Positions 24,110-34,200 of a stretch of DNA of 64,000 nucleotides are shown in pieces. Position 1 is the first letter of the stretch, and every line of letters starts with the position of its first letter. The notes beneath the pieces are model-generated. The model was not told the origin of the DNA. It was given only the letters and a program-made list of their open reading frames with translations, and ran no database searches. The translations under genes and the position numbers were made by a program. The stretch covers positions 2,307,501 to 2,371,500 of the forward strand of contig NC_134660.1 of the NCBI RefSeq assembly GCF_030463565.1, written 5' to 3'. This DNA comes from Pelecanus crispus. Its lineage: Eukaryota; Chordata; Aves; Pelecaniformes; Pelecanidae.

Positions 24110-25343
24110 GGGAGGCTGGTCCATGGCACGGTGCCACTCGGGTAAATATTTTGCTGGAGCGGCGGCTGCTGGCCCGCGGCCACCCGCAGCCGTTGGAGCA
24201 CCGGGAGATCCGGGGGCCGGAGCCAGCTCCCGGCTCCCCCTTCCTCGTTCCTCCTCCTCCTCGGCAGCTTCCTCAGCCCCAGCGTCACCCACACCGCCTC
24301 GGCCCCTTGGCCAGGACGCCCTGCAAGGGGCTGGGTGTCACCGATCCGGCTGCCGGTGACCCCGCCGTCCCCCTGCGCGGGGACCCCCTGGCTGTGCCCC
24401 CCATGGGACAGCTGCCCTCCATGCCCGGGTCCCTCCTGGCAGGGCTGCGGCAGAGCCTGGCACACGCAGCGCCGAGCACCGGTGCCGAGTGGTGCCCAGG
24501 CTGGAGGCTGTGCCCTGGGGGGGCCGAGCCCCCGCTTCCCCAGGGGGAAACTTGGGGTTTGGTGGAATTTTCCACCGGGAAAACCGCTGAGAGCCGGGGC
24601 AGAGCCGGGGGCAGCTGGGCACAGCCCCGGGCGAGAGCACAGTCCCCTGCCTCCGGCACACCCAGGCATCCCCGGGGCTGCAGCTGGGGGGGGGGGAGCC
24701 CTGGCACACAGGCGATGGGACATTTTGGGGTCCAGTGTCCCTGCGGATGCCCCCTGGCCATATCCCCTGGGGGATCCCACCCCCGAAGAGCAGTGTCCCT
24801 GTCCCGCGGGGTGGCACTGGGGTGACCGTGGGGCACAGAGCAGCTGGGGGGATTTTCCTGCTGCCCCTCCAAGGGCGAGAGTGCCCCTGCCCCCTGCCTG
24901 CGGCTCCGTGGGGAAACTGAGGCACAAGGGATGTGGACTCACGTGGAAGCACGCATTCCCATCCCTGTTGTGTCCCGTCCCGTCCCACCTGGCCACTGTG
25001 GTCGGGGGGCCACCTCCCCGGCAGGGAAGGGGTTAAGGGCCCCCCACGGCTTGGCTGAACCCCCTCGGGGGCTCCCCAAGGGCTCATTACCGCGACCTCA
25101 GCCCCCCTGCCCGGGGAGGGGGGGGGGAATGAATAATTCAGCGCCTGGTAGGAGACGTGTCCTCCCTCCCTCTCCTTCCTCCTCCTCCTCCTCCTCCTCA
25201 CCGGCTCTGCCTTCCCCACCTCCCGCCGCTCTCAGTCCTTGCCGTACCGAGCCCCGGGTGCTACCGAACTCCGCTCGGCACCAGAGACGGAGAGACCCCC
25301 CCCACACCTCCTCCGGCAGCGGCGGTGACGCCTGGTCAAGGCC
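24110..25343 (+). promoter_or_regulatory. PPP1R1B: PPP1R1B upstream region and presumed 5' UTR
   Basis: GC-rich DNA. A pyrimidine-rich CTCCTCCTCCTCCTCCTCC tract (about 25180-25200) lies about 150 bp before the PPP1R1B start codon, and no TATA box is seen. The transcription start probably lies in 25100-25300. Nothing else in 24.1-25.1 kb resembles an exon. Confidence 0.3.
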
Positions 25344-28300
25344 ATGGACCCCAAGGACCGCAAGAAGATCCAGTTCTCCGTGCCGGCACCCCCCAGCCAG
25401 CTGGACCCCCGCGCCGTCGAGATGGTGAGGGTGGACATTTGGGGGTCACGCCGGGGGTCCCTTGGCGTCCCGACGTCACCGGCAGCACCGTGGTGCTGCC
25501 GGTGACCTCGGGACGCCAAGGGACCCCCGGCGTGACCCGGAGGGATGGGGGGGATAGGAGAGCCCCAAGGTGCCGGAGTGAGCTGGGTTCTGCGGGAGGG
25601 TTGGGGACAGATGGGACGGGATGGGGACAGAGTGGGGCAGGAGGGATGGGATGGGATGGGATGGGATGGGATGGGATGGGATGGGATGGGATGGGATGGG
25701 ATGGGGAGAGCAGGACAAGGGGGGTTGGAGGGGACAGGGCATTGGGATGAGAGGGACGGGGGGACAGAACGGGATTGGGATGGGACGAGAGAGCTCCGAG
25801 GTCCCCGAGTCAGCCGCGGTCCTGGGCAGAGGGAGAGTTGTGCAGGGGGACAGGGCAGGGAGAGGGACAAGGATGGGACAGGGATGGGACAGGAGGGAAG
25901 GGATGGGATGGAGGGGACAAGATGAGGACAGGGATGGGACGGACGGGACAGGGGATGCTGAGGGACACTGCAGCCACCCCCCAGCCTGTTGCGCCTGGCC
26001 GGAGGGGACGTCCCCAGCACACACCGGACCCGGAGCCCCCGCGGAGGGGCCGGGCAGGAGCTGGGGCTCTCGTGGGGCTGGGAGGGACCAGGGATGTCAT
26101 GGGGACCCTGCGATGGGGCCATGGCCCTTCTGTGGGTCACTGCACCTTTCAGCAGCGCTGGCTCAGCAGGGACCCCCACCCCTGGGACCCCCCGCCCCGG
26201 CCAGAGCTGGGTGCCCCCATCCCCTGCTCCCCGCTAGCGGCCCCGGGCTGGGTGCTCCCCCCCTGTGCCGGGTGGGTGCGCGGCCCTGCACGCTCCCTGC
26301 CCGCGCCCGCACTCACACACGCGCACACGCTCACACGCGTGCAGGCATGTGCATGGGGCCTCGGTCCTGGGGTGCAGGGCAGGGGACAGGGGACCCCAGG
26401 CGTCCCTGGCCGGTGACACCCCGCTGTGCCCCAGATCCGCCGGCGGAGGCCCACGCCGGCCATGCTCTTCCAGCTCTCCGAGCACTCCTCCCCAGGTGAG
26501 CGGGGCAGGGACGGGCACAGCCGGGGACGGGACACAGGGCAGGGATGGATGTGGTGGCAGGGGACATCTGGTCCAGGGACAGGAGGTGGTGGCAGGGATG
26601 GGACACGGTGTCGCCGATGGGGCGGCAGGGGTGGGATGTCACGGCAGGGGTGGGATGTCGTGGCAGGGATGGGACGTGGTGTCACGCACGGTATGGGATG
26701 TCCGGGATGGGACATGGTGGCAGGGAGGGGACATGGTGGCGGGATGGGATGATGCGCTGTCACCCATGGTATGGGACGTCGGGGACAGGACATGGTGGCA
26801 GGGAGGGGACGGGGTGCTACGTACGGGATGGAGTGGCAGGGACAGAACACGGTGGTGGGACGGGACACGGTGGTGGGACGGGACAGGGTGGCAGGTCCCT
26901 GGCAAGCAGGGTAACCCCCCCAGAGCGGGGGTCCGGGGGTGGGCAGGGATCTGCCCAGCTCCGTTGGGTGCCGGCAGCCCCGTCCCGCTCACCCCTCTCT
27001 CCCTGGCGCTGCCGACCCAGAGGACGAGTCCCTGCCCTACCAGGTGAGTGGGCGCCGGGACCCCCGGGGAGCCCCTTGCCCGTCCCGCGGCTCCCTGGGC
27101 ATCGGGGGGTTATTGGGGTGCAGCCCGGGCGCCCGCCGCCCTGTCCCGGCCTGGCCCCAGCGCTTATCGGTTCCCTGCCCGGCGCGGACACACGGCGCCA
27201 GCGCTGCGGGGACGGGGACGGGGACGCAGAGCCGAGCCAGGCTGTGGGATTTGGCCGTGGTGCAAACTGCCTTGTGACCATCACAGGGACGCCACCCCAG
27301 GGTCCCCAACGCCAGATCCCCGTGGCGGGGTCCCCTTCATGGGGTCCCCTTCACGGAGTCCCCAACACAGGATCCCCATGGCGGGGTCCTTGTCCTGGGT
27401 GGGTGGGGGTCAGCCTTGGGTCCCCATCGCGGGGCCCCCATCACAGCATCCTCATCCCGGGGTCCCCAACACGAGACCCCCGTCACAGCACCCAGCTCCC
27501 CAGGGGGTCCTTGGCTCCCCTGGGGCCGTGGTGGCCCCCAGCATGGGGGGACACCAGGACCCCGTCCCCAACACCGCTCCCTCCGCAGCGCTCCTCCGGC
27601 GACGGCTGCCTGCTTAAACCAAAGAGGACCAACCCGTGTGCCTACACGCCGCCCTCGCTCAAAGGTACTGAATGGGGAAACTGAGGCATGGGGGTGAGTG
27701 GGGGCACGCTGGCCCCCCACGCCTCTCTTGGTGCCACCTGACTCTGTGGGGAGACCCCAGTGCTCCCAGTGCCCGGAGCGGGGTCCTGACGCTGGCACCT
27801 CTGCAGCGGTGCAGCGCATCGTGCAGTCCCACCTGGAGAGCGGCCTGGCCGGGGGTGACAGCTCTGACGGGGAGGCCGATGATGGGGACCATGAGCTGGC
27901 CCGTGCCTGCGACCCCGACAGCGCCCTGGAGCCTGGTGAGGGGGACGCGGGATGTGGGATGGGGCTGCTGGAGCCTGGGGGGGACATGGGGACAGGATTG
28001 CTGGAGCCTGGGGGACATGGGGATGGGGCTGCCCAAGGGACATGGGGCATGAGGACGAGGATGCTGGAGCCCAGGAGATGCAGGGATGCGGGGATGGGGC
28101 TGCTGGAGCACAGGGGACATGGGGACAGGATTGCTGGAGCCTGGGGGATGCGGGCACATGGGGCATGGGGACAGGGATGCTGGAGCCCAGGAGATGCCGG
28201 GATGCAGGGATGGGGCTGCTGGAGTCCAGGGGACATGGGGACAGGATTGCTGGAGCCGGGGGGATGTGGAGATGGGGCTGCCAGAGCCCAGGGGACATGG

Positions 28301-29283
28301 GGACAGGATTGCTGGAGCCTGGGGGACGTGGGGACAAAGCTGCCAGAGCCGTGGGGCTGTGAGGATGGGGCTGCCGGAGCCCAGGGGTGCAGGGATGGGT
28401 GCCACCGTCCCCCACAGCCCTTGGGGACAGGGTGGGTGCCCGGGGGGACACACACAGGCTGGCTGCTGCCGGTGCTGCCTGGACCTGCTGCCCGCTCGCC
28501 CCGGGCTAAGCGGGTCCCATGGGGACCACCACATCCCCCTGCCGGGCAGCGTCTCCGTCCCCCACCGGGGCCGTGCTGACGCCAGCCGGACCCCCGGCCG
28601 CTCGGCTGACGTGTTGGTTGCCGGCTCCGGTGGTGCCCCGGTGCCGCACGTGCCTTCCTCTGCCGCCGTCTCATCGCCGCCCGCCCGAGAAGCCCCGGGG
28701 AGCCAGGCCAGAGCCGAGCGGAGCTACTTCCCCGCCGGCCCCAAGGCGCACAAGCGGAAAGGTAACGGGATGGGGACGGTGATGGCGGGGGGATGGGGAC
28801 GACGAGGGGACGGGGCTGCCCACCCGCCCGCTGCAGGCCCCTCGCCCGGGGATGCTGGGCAGGTGCCAGGGCTCGGGGACCTGTCCCCCCGCCGTGCTGC
28901 AGCGGGGTCACCCCGGAGCTGGGGGGTCCCCGGGGGCCACCGGCCTCGTTGCCCGCAGGCGGGCAGAAGGTGTCCTTCGCCGGCGGCATAGAGGAGCGCG
29001 GGCAGGACCTGAAGTCGCTGACGGTGTCGGAGATCCCCGAGGACCCCGAGGGAGCGGAGGGTGAGGAGGAAGAGGCAGGACGGGAGCAGGAGGACGGCGG
29101 CACCGGGGGTACGCGGGGTGTCATCCCTCTCCGTCCCCGGTGGCTCCGGTGCCGGTGGGCCCCGCGCCTGACCCTGCCGCCTTTCCGTCCCCAGAGCGGC
29201 GACACGTCGGCTTCGCCGAGGTGCCCTCGCGCCCCATCGGCACCGAGCGCCACTCGCCCACCTTCCCGCTGGGCACCAGTTAG
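25344..29283 (+). CDS. PPP1R1B: PPP1R1B / DARPP-32, dopamine- and cAMP-regulated PP1 inhibitor (202 aa)
   Basis: Neuronal signalling protein: when Thr34 is phosphorylated by PKA it inhibits protein phosphatase 1, and when Thr75 is phosphorylated by CDK5 it inhibits PKA. Exons: 25344-25424, 26435-26495, 27021-27043, 27589-27664, 27807-27935, 28959-29108, 29195-29283. All have GT-AG borders and matching phases (609 nt). The first 27 residues match the human exon, with the PP1-docking motif KIQF (8-11). RRRRPTPAM gives Thr34 and CAYTPPSLK gives Thr75, at the human positions. Residues 149-169 are acidic. Human is 204 aa. The C-terminal half from about residue 92 is poorly conserved and its exon joins are supported mainly by phase and splice sites. 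A possible extra segment before 28762 is discussed separately. Confidence 0.93.
25443..25538. repeat. Near-perfect inverted repeat, 47-bp arms, 2-nt spacer, in PPP1R1B intron 1
   Basis: Left arm 25443-25489 and right arm 25492-25538 are reverse complements with one mismatch (GACGTC against GAGGTC) around the central GT. The GC-rich stem would be extremely stable in RNA and starts 18 nt after the exon 1 donor. It could be a structured intronic RNA, a hairpin-RNA or miRNA-like precursor, a cruciform-prone site, or a fold-back artefact of assembly. Confidence 0.9.
25641..25705 (+). repeat. (GGGAT)n pentanucleotide repeat in PPP1R1B intron 1
   Basis: About 12 perfect GGGAT units with related GGGATGGGAC words continuing loosely to about 25970. 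Similar GGGATGGGAC-type low-complexity sequence fills 26500-26900 in intron 2. Confidence 0.85.
27950..28400 (+). repeat. About 40-bp minisatellite in PPP1R1B intron 5
   Basis: Diverged units of about 40 bp combine GCTGCTGGAGCCTGGGGG with GACATGGGGACAGGATT, about 11 copies. Frames across it (Gly/Trp/Asp-rich) are artefacts. Confidence 0.85.
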
Positions 29284-29660
29284 CCGCCACCGGCCACCGG
29301 CTACCCCGGCCGCAGCAGCTTTGCCAGCGTCCCCCTCCACCGCCCCGGCTGCCCCCCTCGCCCGCTGCCTGCCCTGCCTGCGCTTTGTGTGCCGTGCCGT
29401 GCCGTGTGCCGGACCCCCCGCATGGCCACGGCTGCCTCCCCCCCAGCCCCGCTTCGGCGCTTGGGGGTCCCGTCCCCGGGGAGCCCCACGGCAGGGGCCG
29501 GCGAGGCCTCGTGCCCCCCCGGCTGCTGGGGCAGGAGCTGGGGCCAGGACCCCCGGGTGCTGGCGGGGTCTGGGGTCCCCCCAGCTCCTGCCCCCCCTTC
29601 CCCGAGCCCCCCATGGAGCAGAGCCCCCCGCCCGCAATAAACGGCTGTACAGAGAGGCTG
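29284..29660 (+). terminator. PPP1R1B: PPP1R1B 3' UTR and poly(A) signal
   Basis: AATAAA at 29636-29641, about 355 nt after the stop codon, in the sense strand. A G-rich downstream stretch follows. The next unit, STARD3, starts only about 650 bp further on. Confidence 0.85.
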
Positions 29661-29845
29661 GAGCCTGCTTTGGGGGGGCTGGGGGGCCCTGACCCCCCTA
29701 TCTGAGGGGCGACAGCCTGGGGGTGTGGGGCTGGGGGTGCTGTGGGGGCGAGAGCAGGGAGCTGTGGGGCAGGGCTATGGGGTCAGACCCAGGTGCCACC
29801 AGGGACCCCCCCCACACACCGTGGGGAGTGGTATCTCCCCCACCC

Positions 29846-30165
29846 CACTGAACCCCCCCGGTGGAGAATGGTCCCTCCCTGCCCCACTGCCTCCCCCCCC
29901 CCCCCGGTGAAGAATGGTTCCTCCCTGCCCCACTGACTCCCCCCCCGGTGGAGAATGGTCCCTCCCAGCCCCACTGGACCCCCCCCGCTGGAGAATGGTC
30001 CCTCCCTGCCCCACTGACTCCCCCCCCGCTGGAGAATGGTCCCTCCCTGCCCCACTGACGCCCTCCCACGGGGAATGGTCTCTCCCCCACCCCACTGACC
30101 CCCCTCCCCTGCCGAATGGTTCCTCCCAGCCCCACTGACCCCCCCCCATGGCGAATGGTTTCTCC
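29846..30165 (+). repeat. About 40-bp minisatellite between PPP1R1B and STARD3, eight units
   Basis: GAATGGT words recur at about 29868, 29911, 29954, 29993, 30033, 30073, 30114 and 30152, each within a unit like CCCCCGGTGGAGAATGGTCC plus CTCCCTGCCCCACTGACTC. It separates the PPP1R1B poly(A) site from the STARD3 promoter. Confidence 0.9.
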
Positions 30166-30234
30166 CTCCGTCCCCCCTTGCCTCCCCCCCTCCCCCCCCC
30201 CCCCCGCGGCCGGCGATGGTCGGCGCCGGCGCAG

Positions 30235-30360
30235 CCTCGCGTTTCCCTTCCGGGGTCAGAGGTGATCGGCGGCTCCGTGCGCGGGGCCGGAAGCGGCTCG
30301 CGCCGGGGTCTGCTTCCGGCGGGGCCCGGCACCGGGCGGCGGCAGTGGCAGGGGCAGGAG
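30235..30360 (+). promoter_or_regulatory. STARD3: STARD3 CpG promoter with three ETS sites and putative exon 1
   Basis: A CpG-dense, TATA-less stretch carries CTTCCGG (30247-30253), CCGGAAG (30287-30293) and CTTCCGG (30313-30319), typical of ubiquitously expressed genes. A possible first-exon donor is CAGGAG then GTACCG at 30361; an alternative is GGG then GTGAGC at about 30842. The first coding exon lies 6.5 kb downstream, consistent with a long first intron in STARD3. Confidence 0.6.
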
Positions 30361-31049
30361 GTACCGCGGGCGGGCCCCGGGGCGGGCGGGGCCCCGGGAG
30401 TGCGGCCGCGGAGGGGGGGTGGGGGGTGACTGTCTCGGGGGCACCCCCCGGTTCAGTGCTGGGGGGGACACCGGCGGTTACCGGGTCCTGGGGGTTCAGT
30501 ACTGGGGGGGGGGGGGGGGGTGGCCGTTACCGGCTGCCCGGAGGCTTTGGGCCTGGGGGGCACCGGGCTCCCCCGAAGGCACCTTCCCCAAGGAAGCCCC
30601 GGCTGGGCGGGCACCGGGGCACCGGTTCTCCCCGGGAACCCTTGGTGCGGCTGCGGCGCTTCCCCGGCCCTCGCTGCGGTCCCCTCCCGGTGCTGGGCCC
30701 CGGGACCGGGGCCTGGAGCAGCGGCTGATCCCGATCGCATCCTCCCGAAGCCGCCTCCGCACTGACCCCCACGGGCACCCCCGCCGCGGAGCACCGGGGG
30801 CCGAGCGGGAGCCTCCGGGCCGCGGCGGCGGCTCTGCACGGGGGGTGAGCGCCGGGGCGGAGCTCACGGCCGCGGGGCCGGGGGCGGCGAAAAACTGTGC
30901 CTCCGTCTAATGGCAGGAATAAACCCGCAGGAATAAACCCGCTTCTCTCCAGGCACCCACCTCGGGGTGCTTTTATGAACGTGAGCGCAGGAGAGCTTGC
31001 GGCCCCGCCGGGGAGGGGGAATCCGCTCCTGCCCGGGGACGGCACCGTG

Positions 31050-31975
31050 GAGGGGCTGGTGGGGGGCAGAGGGGCTGGTGGAGGGGCTGGCAGGGGGTCA
31101 GAGGGGCTGGCAGGGGTGCGGAGAGGCTGGTGGAGGGGCTGGTGAGGGTCAGAGGGGCTGGCAGGGGTGCGGAGAGGCTGGTGGAGGGGCTGGCAGGGGG
31201 TCAGAGGGGCTGGCAGGGGTGTGGAGAGGCTGGTGGAGGGGCTGGTGAGGGTCAGAGGGGCTGGCAGGGGGTCAGAGGGTCTGGTGGGGGTCAGAGGGGC
31301 TGGTAGGGGTGCAGAGAGGCTGGTGGAGGGGCTGGTGAGGGTCAGAGGGGCTGGCAGGGGGTCAGAGGGTCTGGTGGGGGTCAGAGGGGCTGGCAGGGGT
31401 GCGGAGAGGCTGGTGGAGGGGCTGGTGAGGGTCAGAGGGGCTGGCAGGGGGTCAGAGGGTCTGGTGGGGGTCAGAGGGGCTGGCAGGGGGGCGGAGAGGC
31501 TGGTGGAGGGGCTGGCAGGGGGTCAGAGGGTCTGGTGGGGGTCAGAGGGGCTGGCTGGGGGTCAGAGGGGCTGGCAGGGGTGCGGAGAGGCTGGTGGAGG
31601 GGCTGGTGAGGGTCAGAGGGGCTGGCAGGGGGTCAGAGGGTCTGGTGGGGGTCAGAGGGGCTGGCAGGGGTGCAGAGAGGCTGGTGGAGGGGCTGGTGAG
31701 GGTCAGAGGGGCTGGCAGGGGGTCAGAGGGTCTGGTGGGGGTCAGAGGGGCTGGCAGGGGTGCGGAGAGGCTGGTGGAGGGGCTGGTGAGGGTCAGAGGG
31801 GCTGGCAGGGGGTCAGAGGGTCTGGTGGGGGTCAGAGGGGCTGGCAGGGGTGCGGAGAGGCTGGTGGAGGGGCTGGTGAGGGTCAGAGGGGCTGGCAGGG
31901 GGTCAGAGGGTCTGGTGGGGGTCAGAGGGGCTGGCAGGGGGGCGGAGAGGCTGGTGGAGGGGCTGGTGGGGGTCC
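31050..31975 (+). repeat. 18-bp minisatellite organised in 90-bp higher-order units, STARD3 intron 1
   Basis: GAGGGGCTGGCAGGGGTGC-type 18-bp words form a 90-bp unit (five words). The GGAGAGGCTGGTGGAGGGGC landmark falls near 31316, 31406, 31496, 31587, 31677, 31767, 31857 and 31947. The leftmost part (31050-31230) is less regular. A 283-codon open frame over the array is only a consequence of its period. Confidence 0.95.
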
Positions 31976-33989
31976 TGGCACTGCTCTCCCCTCAGTTCCT
32001 TGGCAAACGCTGACCTGAACGGCTCCGGAATATCCCATGGTGATCCTGGTGATCCTAAAACTGTTGTTTGTACCCCTTGGGGGCTCGGGCTGCCGGGCTG
32101 CTCTGCTTTGGGGGTTCGTGTTAGTGGTTGGCTTGCGCCCTTATCACGGACACATCCCCGCTGCTCCGGGGTCTCCGCAAAGACTCCGAGCTTTACCCCA
32201 CTCCCGCGAGGGTCCGATCGCCCGGTGCGCTCGAGCATGGAGCTGAGGCGCGAGGACGGACAGACGGACAACTCTCCGTGGAGCACAGTGGGGTGAGGCT
32301 GGTGGTCATCGCTGCCCTCCGCCAGCCCTCGGAGACTCGCGCAGCAGCATGAAGCCTCTCCCCAGCAGTAAACCCGGGCTGTCCCCGGCTGTAAACCCAG
32401 GCTGTCCCCAACATTTAACGTCCCGCTCTGCGTCACGAAACGCAGCGGCGACTGTGTGGCACCGGGCAAGACGCAGCTGGGGTTTCGGTCGCGGCGCAAG
32501 GATGCCAGGCGCTGCCATGGCGTCCCAGGGTGGCTCCCGGGGGCAGGAACCCTCCCAAATATTCAGGCAGACCGTGCCTCTGGCTGCCTTCTCAAATAGG
32601 GGGCGTCTGGCACCCACCGTGGGCCCCCCAGGGGGGCAGGAGAGGGGCTGAGCCCCCAAATCTCAGCTGGTGCCAACTGGGGCTTCAGGCAACTCCGTTG
32701 CTGTTGAAGCGTTCTGAAAATTGGTGGGGAAGCGCTGATGAGGAGGCTGTGCGGGGCGGGGGGGGGTGTCTGCACCTCCATGTTGGGTGTAGAGAGGGGG
32801 CAGTTGCGGGGAAGTAGCACCTGGCCTGGCTGCAAGGAGCCGTGGGCCGGCCGCAGGGATGCCTTCGCCCGCGGGGAGAGGCCGGAGCTGGCCCAGCCCT
32901 TGGCGGGCAGCAGCTCAACTCAACCGATGCGCGGGGCCGGGGGAAACGCGGGACACTGCGGGGTTTCCCAGCGCTTCCAGAGGTGGTTGCGGGGCTGCTC
33001 CCCTGATGCATGGTGCAGGAGCAAGAGAGCGGCTCGGAGAAGTGGCGTCCGGATGGTGCCTGCTCCCCGGCACATGGCGAGTGTGCGGCTGAGCCGCTCC
33101 CACCCTCGGCATGCCGGGCGGCAAGGGGCTGCCATGCCACAAGCCCGCTTCCTCCGGCTCCCCGGGGCACGGCTCGCAGGCAGAGAGACTGGGGCAAAGG
33201 GATTGGAAGTGAAAACAGCCGGTGGCTGGGGCTGGGCTGCTGTGCTGGCTCAGGGGAAAAGCACCGATCATGCATCCCTCTGAGTTTCCCCATTTCTGCC
33301 TGTGGCGCTGGGGAGGGGACGGGCTCCCCGGGGGTCTGTGTGCCCGCACCTCATGCACGCTCGGATGCTGAACTCGAGCAGTGGCGGCTCCCGGCCTTTT
33401 GAACAAGCGGCTGTTCACGGACAGACCGGAGCCGCAGCCCCGAGCCCCCCGTCGCTCTGCTTCACCACAGCCGTTGCCTCTCGGCCGCGCTCCTCTACTC
33501 GCTGTCACTCGTGCCGCCAGCGCTGCCGGGAGCCACAACGTAACATGCCCGGCAGGGTGACCTTTCCGAGCGTAGACACGGGCTCGGATTAGCCCTAGAG
33601 GGTGCTTCAGGGAAAGCTGCAAATGAGTGCGGGGTCAGCTCAGTGCGGAGCTCCGCGCCGGGCCCTGCTGTGGGATCACGGCAGCGTCTGGGGGTGCTCG
33701 AAAACCGATCAGCCTTAGCCCCACGGGCCCCGGCCGCAAAAGTGACAGGGCCCGTCCGGCGGTTTGCTGAAGAAGTTGGATCACTTGGTGGATTTTTTTG
33801 GAGTGAGGTTTAGTGTCTGATTTACTTGACCTTATATCTTGACCTTTTTGTTTTAAAGGCATCTCTCCCTGCTAGGAAGCTTGGATGTGTGTTAGCATCT
33901 GGTAAAACACCTGCGGCTGGTTTCTCTGAAAGGCCCCGTCCCGCTCGTTCTCCGGGCATTTTGTGTCCCGGTGCAGCGTTTGGTGCAAA

Positions 33990-34200
33990 GGCTGTAACTC
34001 TCAGAAAAGGTGACATGAGAATTAGCTGTTGAAGTCGTCATGTGAGCTGAGAAGACACATTAATAGGAAGTCGGGGGCGCGGGAGGAAAGGAGAAGCAAT
34101 GTCACAAGATGGAAAGGCTTCTTACTGTAAGACATGTCATTACCATGCAAATGTGTGCTAATGAGGAGCTTGTGATTTGAATCTAAAAGCCGAGAGTGGG
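33990..34200. promoter_or_regulatory. Enhancer-like island in STARD3 intron 1 with POU octamer
   Basis: AT-balanced block with CATGCAAATG (perfect octamer ATGCAAAT, 34145-34152), GCTAATGAGG, ACATTAATAGG and GACATGTCATTACC. The rest of intron 1 (32.0-36.8 kb) is single-copy sequence of moderate GC in which I see no exon. Confidence 0.35.

Noticed and set aside
23142-24145. Regular repeats considered as a CRISPR-like or structured array
   Set aside because: Units are contiguous with no unique spacers; this is a vertebrate minisatellite.
28550-28761. Full 212-nt extra PPP1R1B exon
   Set aside because: Acceptor phase does not match the preceding exon, and skipping it gives a protein of the expected length.
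29869-30135. Small frames between PPP1R1B and STARD3
   Set aside because: They are translations of the 40-bp minisatellite.
31167-32018. 283-codon Gly/Arg-rich frame in STARD3 intron 1
   Set aside because: It is translation of the 90-bp higher-order minisatellite.
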